A stretch of 64,000 nt of DNA from Microtetraspora fusca (GTDB lineage Bacteria; Actinomycetota; Actinomycetes; Streptosporangiales; Streptosporangiaceae), in NCBI RefSeq assembly GCF_001570365.1, contig NZ_BBYK01000047.1:20900-84899 (forward strand), in the 5' to 3' direction. Made by a program: the position numbers and the translations under genes. Below the pieces are notes generated by a model, which made no database searches, was not told where the DNA came from, and was given only the letters and a program-made list of their open reading frames with translations. Numbering within the stretch: the first letter of the stretch is position 1; every line of letters starts with the position of its first letter. Positions 59,125 through 64,000 of this stretch are shown here, piece by piece.

Positions 59125-60873
59125 TCATCCGGCCTCGGTCCCGGTCCCGGCAGTCCCCTCGGCCAGCATGGCGGCCAGGAGCGGACGGCGCAGCTTCCCG
59201 CTCGACGTCCTCGGCAGCATCCCCGGCCGTACGACATCCACCCGGCCGGGGCGGACGCCGGTGCCGGCGGAGACGGCGCGCTCCACCTCCCGGCGCAGCA
59301 GCTCGGCCCGATCGGCGTCCCGGTAGAGCGGGGTCTCGACCACGAGCACCAGCCGCTCGGTGCCGCTGTCCGCGTCCGGCAGGCCGAGCGCCGCCACTCC
59401 GGTGGCCCTGACCCCGTCCACGGCGGCGGCGGCCAGTTCGAACAGCTGCGGCTGGTGGTTGCGCCCGGCGACGATGACGAGGTCCTTGCTCCTCCCGGTG
59501 ACGAACAACTCGCCGTCGAGCGTGAACCCCAGGTCGCCGCTGTCCAGCCAGCCGTCGCGCGGCGCGGCCGCGCCCCCGGGCTCGCCCTCGGCCAGATAGC
59601 CGGCCATCATCGAGTCCCCGGACAGCAGCACCCTGCCGACGACGCCGTCGGGCAGCCCGGCTCCGTCGCCGTCGACGACGCTCACCTTGACGCCGGGCAC
59701 CGGCCGCCCGGACGACACGAGATCCCGTCCGTCGTCCTCACCGGCCGGCGGCTGTACGACGCCGTCGCGCGACAGCGCCGAGGCGGACACCGTCGCGATC
59801 CGGGGCACCGCCCGCGCCTCGGAGAACGTGGCGGCCAGCCCGACCTCCGCGAGGCCGTAGCAGGACCGCATCGCCTCGGGGCGGAAGCCGTGCGGCCCCA
59901 ACGCCGCCTGCCAGGCCCGGATGGTGGCCGCGTCCACCACCTCGGCCCCGTTGAACGCCACCCGCCAGCAGCCAAGGTCGAGCCCGTCCAGCTTCATGCG
60001 GCCGGCCATGGAGGCGACGAGCCGGTAGGCGAAGTTCGGCGCGGGTGAGACCGTGGCCCGGTAGCGGTGCACCAGGTCCAGCCATGTCCGCGGCCGCGCG
60101 GTGAAGGACAGCGGGCTGACGAGCACCGCCGGCACGCCGTAGACGAAGGTCGTCAGTGTGGCGCCCACGAGGCCCATGTCGTGGTGGAGCGGCAGCCAGC
60201 TCACCGCGACATCATCACTCAGCAGCGGGGTGGCCCGGCCGATGGCGTCCACCGCGGCGCGCAGCCCGCGATGGCTCAGCGCGATCCCCTTGGGGGCCGA
60301 GGTGGTGCCCGAGCTGAACTGGATCAGCGCGGTGTCGCCGGGATCGGCTGCCGCGCCGACGAGCGGTGCCCCTTGCCCCTGGTACGGCGGGCACACGACG
60401 GAGGTCCGCGGGCCGGCGGCCTCCTCGGCGAGCGGGCGCAGTTCGGGATCGCAGACGAGTACGGCGGGCCGGACCGTCCGTACGATGTGCCGCGTCCGGT
60501 CCAGCCAGGCGTGGTGGCGGCCGAAGGCCGTCGGCGGCTCGACCAGAACCGGCACGGCGCCCATCAGCACGGCGCCGTACAACGCGGCGAGCAGGTCGGG
60601 CGAGGTGTCCAGGCACAGGCAGGCCCGGTCTCCGGGCTCCAGCCCGGCGTGGGCCAGGGCCGCCGCGGCGGTCCCGGCCCGCGCGTACAGGTCGCCCACG
60701 GTCAGGCGGTCCTCGCCCGGAGGGCGCTCCGGCAGGTAGTAGGCGACCGTGTCGGGCTCCCGGGCCGCCCGCGCGGCGAGGACCGCCGCCAGGTTCTCCG
60801 CGCCGGGCGGCGGCTCGGCGGGAGCGGCCTCGGGCCGCTCCCCTCTCCGGTCGGGGTGGATGTCGAGTGTCAT
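59125..60873 (-). CDS. fatty acyl-AMP ligase (FAAL-like adenylate-forming enzyme)
   Basis: 582 residues from ATG at 60873 (MTLDIHPDRRGERPEAAP). P-loop LIQFSSGTTSAPKGIALSHRG; SWLPLHHDMGLVGATL and SPLSFTARPRTWLDLVHRYRA then SPAPNFAYRLV are the FAAL pattern. CYGLAEVGLAATFSE and DSGDLGFTLDGELFVTGRSKD complete the core; the C-terminal Lys lies in PRTSSGKLRR. FAALs make acyl-adenylates for loading on carrier or PKS proteins. The start overlaps the aminotransferase stop by ATGA. It probably activates the starter acid of the neighbouring type III PKS pathway. Confidence 0.87.
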   Translation of the reverse strand: MTLDIHPDRRGERPEAAPAEPPPGAENLAAVLAARAAREPDTVAYYLPERPPGEDRLTVGDLYARAGTAAAALAHAGLEPGDRACLCLDTSPDLLAALYGAVLMGAVPVLVEPPTAFGRHHAWLDRTRHIVRTVRPAVLVCDPELRPLAEEAAGPRTSVVCPPYQGQGAPLVGAAADPGDTALIQFSSGTTSAPKGIALSHRGLRAAVDAIGRATPLLSDDVAVSWLPLHHDMGLVGATLTTFVYGVPAVLVSPLSFTARPRTWLDLVHRYRATVSPAPNFAYRLVASMAGRMKLDGLDLGCWRVAFNGAEVVDAATIRAWQAALGPHGFRPEAMRSCYGLAEVGLAATFSEARAVPRIATVSASALSRDGVVQPPAGEDDGRDLVSSGRPVPGVKVSVVDGDGAGLPDGVVGRVLLSGDSMMAGYLAEGEPGGAAAPRDGWLDSGDLGFTLDGELFVTGRSKDLVIVAGRNHQPQLFELAAAAVDGVRATGVAALGLPDADSGTERLVLVVETPLYRDADRAELLRREVERAVSAGTGVRPGRVDVVRPGMLPRTSSGKLRRPLLAAMLAEGTAGTGTEAG

Positions 60874-62337
60874 GGGAGGATGAAGGGGAATCCGTGTTTG
60901 TCCAGTTCCAGGGCGGAGTCGGTGACCGCCGCGCACAGCTCGTCGATGTCGGCGTCGTCGTGCGCGTCCCCGGTGTAGAACATGGGCAGGCTGAGCGTGT
61001 AGACGCCGCGCCGGCGCAGCATCAGCGTGAGCAGGAACAGCCCGACCGGGTTCACCGCCGCCGCGAAGGTCCGGTAGTCGTCGTAGGAGTCCTCCGCGAC
61101 GAACCCCAACGTCCCGGCGAAGTCGCCGAAGCCGAGCAGCCGCAGCGGGATGCCGGTCTCGGGCGCGGAACGCGGCCAGCCGCTCCTGGACCCTGGCCAC
61201 CTTGGCCCGCGTCCGCTCGTAATAGGCGTCGCCGGCCTCGCGCAGCAGGCTGAGCGACGCGAACGACGCCGCCAGCGCGAGCTGGTTCCCCGAGTGGGTG
61301 TTGCTGGCGTACGTCTTGCGGCCGATGTCGTCGAGGGGCTGGCCCGAGGTCAGCAGCCGGTCCAGCAACTCGGCGCGGCCACCGACCACCGACATCGGGA
61401 TCCCCAGCCCGGAGACGACCTTGCCGTACGTGTAGAGATCGGCGGGGATGCCGAAGCGGCCGGCCGCCCCGGCGGCGCCGAACCGGAACCCGGTGAGCAC
61501 CTCGTCCAGGACGAACGGCACGCCGAGCGCCCTGCACCGCTCGGCGATCTCGATGACCTCGGGAACGGTCCGTTCGGGGAACGGGAAGGACTGGCACACG
61601 GGATCGGCGATCACGCAGGCCAGGTCGTCGCGGTGCCGGTCGATCAGCGCTCCGGCCACCGCGGCGTCGTGCGGCAGCACCAGCACGTCGCCCGGCTCGA
61701 CCCCGGCGAAGGCGGGCAGCCTGCGGACGCCGTCCTCGCCGATCTCGGGAAAGGGCTGGACGCGGGGGTGGCCGTGCGCCATGAACGCGGTGTTGTGCGC
61801 GGCGATGTCGTGGATGCCGTGCCAGCAGCCCTCGAACTTGGCCACCAGCCGGCGCCCGGTGTGCGCCCGGGCCAGCCGGATGGCGGCGTTCGTGGCGTCC
61901 GTGCCCGAGTTGAGGAACGCGAACTTCTCGCAGTGGGGCACCAGCTCCTTCATGAGCCGGGCGAGGTCGAGCTCGATCGGGTTGAGGTAGCCGTTGCCGG
62001 TGCTGCGGGCGAGCTGGTCGCGGACGAACTCGACCACGCGGGGCGGGTTGTGGCCCCAGAGAGACTGACCGCCGAAGCCGAGGTGGAGGTCGAGATAGGT
62101 GTTCCCGTCCACGTCGAGGAGTCTGCCGCCGGACGCCTCCGCGACCACGAGCGGGAACGGCGGGGCGTGGAACGGCAGGAAGACGTCGTTGGTCACGGAC
62201 AGCTCGCGGACCTGACCGGCCAGCTCACCCGAGCGTCGCTGCCGTTCGGACAGCTCGGTGAGCAGGTCGGCCATCCATTGCCGGCCGAGCAGGTCGTCGA
62301 TCAGCTCCTGGGCGGGCGTGGCGGTGGGAGGGGACAT
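60870..62337 (-). pseudogene. class III aminotransferase, paralog 1, frameshifted by one base
   Basis: From ATG at 62337 the protein follows paralog 2 (62348-63802): GTDATNAAIRLARAHTGR; DEVLTGFRFGAAGAAGRFG; PLP Lys in LYTYGKVVSGLG. At 61161-61163 it has GGG where paralog 2 has GG. This shifts the frame after LAAFRA; the true C-terminus (GFVAEDSYDDYRTFAAAVNP to HGFPFILP) continues in the next frame to TGA at 60870. The unshifted frame runs on into the acyl ligase. A base-call error or a real inactivation are both possible; flanking sequence is otherwise intact, so the gene is young if dead. GSA-aminotransferase-like enzymes transfer amino groups to or from aldehydes or ketones. Confidence 0.82.
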
Positions 62338-62347
62338 GGATGCTCCT

Positions 62348-63802
62348 TTAGGACAGGATGAAGGGAAATCCGTGCTTGCTCAGTTCCAGGGCCGAGTCGG
62401 TGACCGCCGCGCACAGCTCGTCGATGTCGGCGTCGTCGTGCGCGTCCCCGGTGAAGAACATGGGCAGGCTGAGCGTGTAGACGCCGCGCCGGCGCAGCAT
62501 CAGCGTGAGCAGGAACAGCCCGACCGGGTTCACCGCCGCCGCGAAGGTCCGGTAGTCGTCGTAGGAGTCCTCCGCGACGAACCCGAAGGAGCCGATGAAG
62601 TCGCCGAAGCCGAGCAGCCGCAGCGGGATGCCGGTCTCGGCGCGGAACGCGGCCAGCCGCTCCTGGACCCTGGCCACCTTGGCCCGCGTCCGCTCGTAAT
62701 AGGCGTCGCCGGCCTCGCGCAGCAGGCTGAGCGACGCGAACGACGCCGCCAGCGCCAGGTGGTTGCCCGCGTGGGTGGTCTGCACGCAGGTCTTGCGGCC
62801 GATGTCGGTCAGGGGCAGGCCGCTGGTCTGCATGTGATCGAGGAGGTCGGCGCGGCCGCCGACCACCGACATCGGGATCCCCAGCCCGGAGACGACCTTG
62901 CCGTACGTGTAGAGATCGGCGGGGATGCCGAAGCGGCCCGCCGCCCCGGCGGCGCCGAACCGGAACCCGGTGAGCACCTCGTCCAGGACGAACGGCACGC
63001 CCAGCTCACGGCACCGCTCGGCGACGCGGCGGACGACCGGCACGGTCCGCTCGGCGAAGGGGAACGACGACGACACCGCCTCGCCGATGACGCAGGCCAG
63101 CTCGTCGCGGCGCCGTTCCACGAGGTCCAGCGCCGCCTCGGCGTCGTTGGGGAACACCAGCAGCTCGGCCGCCGAGGCGGGGGCGACGCCGGTCAGCGCG
63201 GGCAGCGGCGCGACGCCGTCCGGGCCGATCTCGGGGAACGGCTCGACCGGGTGGCCGTGGTACCAGAACGCGGTGTTGTGCGCGGCGATGTCGTGTACGC
63301 CGTGCAGGGCGCCCTCGAACTTGGCCACCAGCCGGCGTCCGGTGTGCGCCCGGGCCAGCCGGATGGCGGCGTTCGTGGCGTCCGTGCCCGAGTTGAGGAA
63401 CGCGAACTTCTCGCAGTGGGGGACGAACTCCCCGAGCAGCCCGACGAGGTCGTCCTCGATCGGGTTGAGGTAGCCGTTGCCGGTGCCGCGGGCGAGCCGG
63501 TCGCGGACGAACTCGACCACGCGGGGCGGGTTGTGCCCGAACAGGGCCTGCGCGCCGAAACCGAGGTGGGAGTCCAGATAGGAGTTCCCGTCCGCGTCGA
63601 GGATCCGGCCGCCCGACGCCTCGGCCGTGACCAGGGGGAACTGCGGCGCGTGGAACGGCCAGAAGACGTGGTTGGACGCCGACCGCTCGCGGACCCTCCC
63701 GGCGATCTCCGTCGATCGGCGCTGCCGTTCGGACAGCTCGGTGAACAGGTCGATGACCCACTGCTGGGTGAGCAGGTCAGCGACCAGATCCTGGATCGTC
63801 AT
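62348..63802 (-). CDS. class III PLP-dependent aminotransferase, paralog 2
   Basis: 484 residues. N-terminal SDLL-type helix (IQDLVADLLTQQWVIDLFTE), then ASGGRILDADGNSYLDSHLG, NSGTDATNAAIRLARAHTGR, FEGALHGVHDIAAHNTAF, the PLP-ring Asp in FVLDEVLTGFR and the Schiff-base Lys in LYTYGKVVSGLGIP. It is similar to glutamate-1-semialdehyde aminotransferase but lacks the heme-pathway context. The gene lies 10 bases upstream of paralog 1. Large tracts are nearly identical in DNA between the two. With the PKS and FAAL it probably aminates an acyl or polyketide intermediate. Confidence 0.88.
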   Translation of the reverse strand: MTIQDLVADLLTQQWVIDLFTELSERQRRSTEIAGRVRERSASNHVFWPFHAPQFPLVTAEASGGRILDADGNSYLDSHLGFGAQALFGHNPPRVVEFVRDRLARGTGNGYLNPIEDDLVGLLGEFVPHCEKFAFLNSGTDATNAAIRLARAHTGRRLVAKFEGALHGVHDIAAHNTAFWYHGHPVEPFPEIGPDGVAPLPALTGVAPASAAELLVFPNDAEAALDLVERRRDELACVIGEAVSSSFPFAERTVPVVRRVAERCRELGVPFVLDEVLTGFRFGAAGAAGRFGIPADLYTYGKVVSGLGIPMSVVGGRADLLDHMQTSGLPLTDIGRKTCVQTTHAGNHLALAASFASLSLLREAGDAYYERTRAKVARVQERLAAFRAETGIPLRLLGFGDFIGSFGFVAEDSYDDYRTFAAAVNPVGLFLLTLMLRRRGVYTLSLPMFFTGDAHDDADIDELCAAVTDSALELSKHGFPFILS

Positions 63803-63840
63803 GGGTTCTCCTCGGGTGAGGCCGGAGGTGTCAGGACGGA

Positions 63841-64000
63841 TCAGAACCGGACCAGGGCCGACTCCAGGGTCAGCCCCGGCCCGAAGGCCATGAACACGCC
63901 GTATTCCCCGGGGGCGGGGCGCACGTCGCGCAGGATGTGGTCGAGGATCAGCAGGATCGTCGGTGACGAGCAGTTGCCCCAGGAGCGCAGGATCTCCAGC
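63841..64000 (-). CDS. type III polyketide synthase, C-terminal end only
   Basis: The last 52 residues plus stop are visible: LEILRSWGNCSSPTILLILD with the catalytic-triad Asn in GNCSS, then PGEYGVFMAFGPGLTLESAL with the family's GFGPG loop, here AFGPG. Both are diagnostic of chalcone/stilbene-synthase-type condensing enzymes. The rest lies beyond the window. Stop at 63841 is 38 bases upstream of aminotransferase 2, so it is in the same operon. Starter and chain length cannot be predicted. Confidence 0.85.
   Translation of the reverse strand, partial: LEILRSWGNCSSPTILLILDHILRDVRPAPGEYGVFMAFGPGLTLESALVRF

Noticed and set aside
56677-60048. 1123-codon plus-strand open frame across the MMPL gene and beyond
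   Set aside because: It is the wrong phase of MMPL followed by the antisense of the acyl-AMP ligase; the MMPL motifs are in the frame starting 56849.
59125-62337. A single 1070-residue aminotransferase/acyl-ligase fusion
   Set aside because: The join exists only because of a one-base insertion at 61161. The residues between (RDRHPAAAARLRRLRR onward) have no homology, and both genes have their own start and stop with an ATGA overlap.
1-64000. tRNA and rRNA genes
   Set aside because: I looked for GGTTCGANTCC-type T-arms and rRNA-like conserved blocks on both strands and found none; a scan with tRNAscan-SE would be decisive.

Overview
The window is high-GC DNA with strong third-position GC bias and GTG/TTG starts. 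It carries actinomycete-type families: a CU044_5270/ECF sigma pair, DUF6131, a BBE-type oxidase, MMPL, CobF, and many TetR, MarR and Rrf2 regulators. It most resembles an accessory chromosome region of a filamentous actinomycete. Streptosporangiales (Nonomuraea/Streptosporangium-like) is my guess; nothing here fixes the genus. There is no rRNA, no tRNA that I can see, and no CRISPR array. The only ordinary housekeeping genes are thyA-folA and cobF. Integrase, IS3, IS982, HD-domain, ABC-transporter and acyl-CoA-ligase remnants show repeated insertion and decay.

Layout. 0-10 kb: a flavoprotein at the edge, an Rrf2-NIPSNAP pair with a shared operator, a TetR behind a very long palindrome, an NmrA/PPOX pair, a decayed integrase segment, a lactate-monooxygenase-like enzyme, an SRPBCC-TetR pair and a carboxylesterase. 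10.4-11.9 kb: a 23-codon gene with a perfect Shine-Dalgarno directly upstream of a cytochrome P450, a candidate P450-modified RiPP locus. 12-17 kb: CobF, a lipoprotein, and a LysR / SnoaL / BBE-oxidase group. 17.3-21.5 kb: a CBS-domain protein followed by a 1248-residue protein that reads FHA, then an indoleamine-2,3-dioxygenase-like heme domain, then a diflavin-reductase-type FAD/NADPH module, then cytochrome b5, then a helical tail. It looks like a self-contained electron-transfer dioxygenase and is the most unusual gene here.

22-36 kb: regulator-enzyme pairs with readable operators (TetR/SDR-hydrolase fusion, MarR/methyltransferase, TetR/DUF2306, Rrf2/MFS), a lipoprotein-OmpA pair, a sigma factor with its partner, and a TetR and P450 fused head to head by a deletion. 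36-48 kb: an MFS carrier, a beta-propeller/thioredoxin protein whose WCGPC motif has an in-frame TGA in place of the first Cys (selenocysteine or nonsense), a membrane serine hydrolase, a two-component pair with overlapping 3' ends, an acyl-CoA ligase with a divergent GAF-LuxR regulator, and a BMP-type binding protein. 48-56.7 kb: a cupin, folA-thyA, IS982 debris, a secreted repeat protein, and a TetR / GDSL hydrolase / DHA2 exporter set around one operator.

56.8-64 kb: the edge of a biosynthetic cluster. On the minus strand lie a type III polyketide synthase (cut by the window end), two class III aminotransferases that share near-identical DNA tracts (one frameshifted by a single G), and a fatty acyl-AMP ligase. 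A convergent MMPL transporter may export the product. All coordinates and functions come from reading the sequence; no database search was run.
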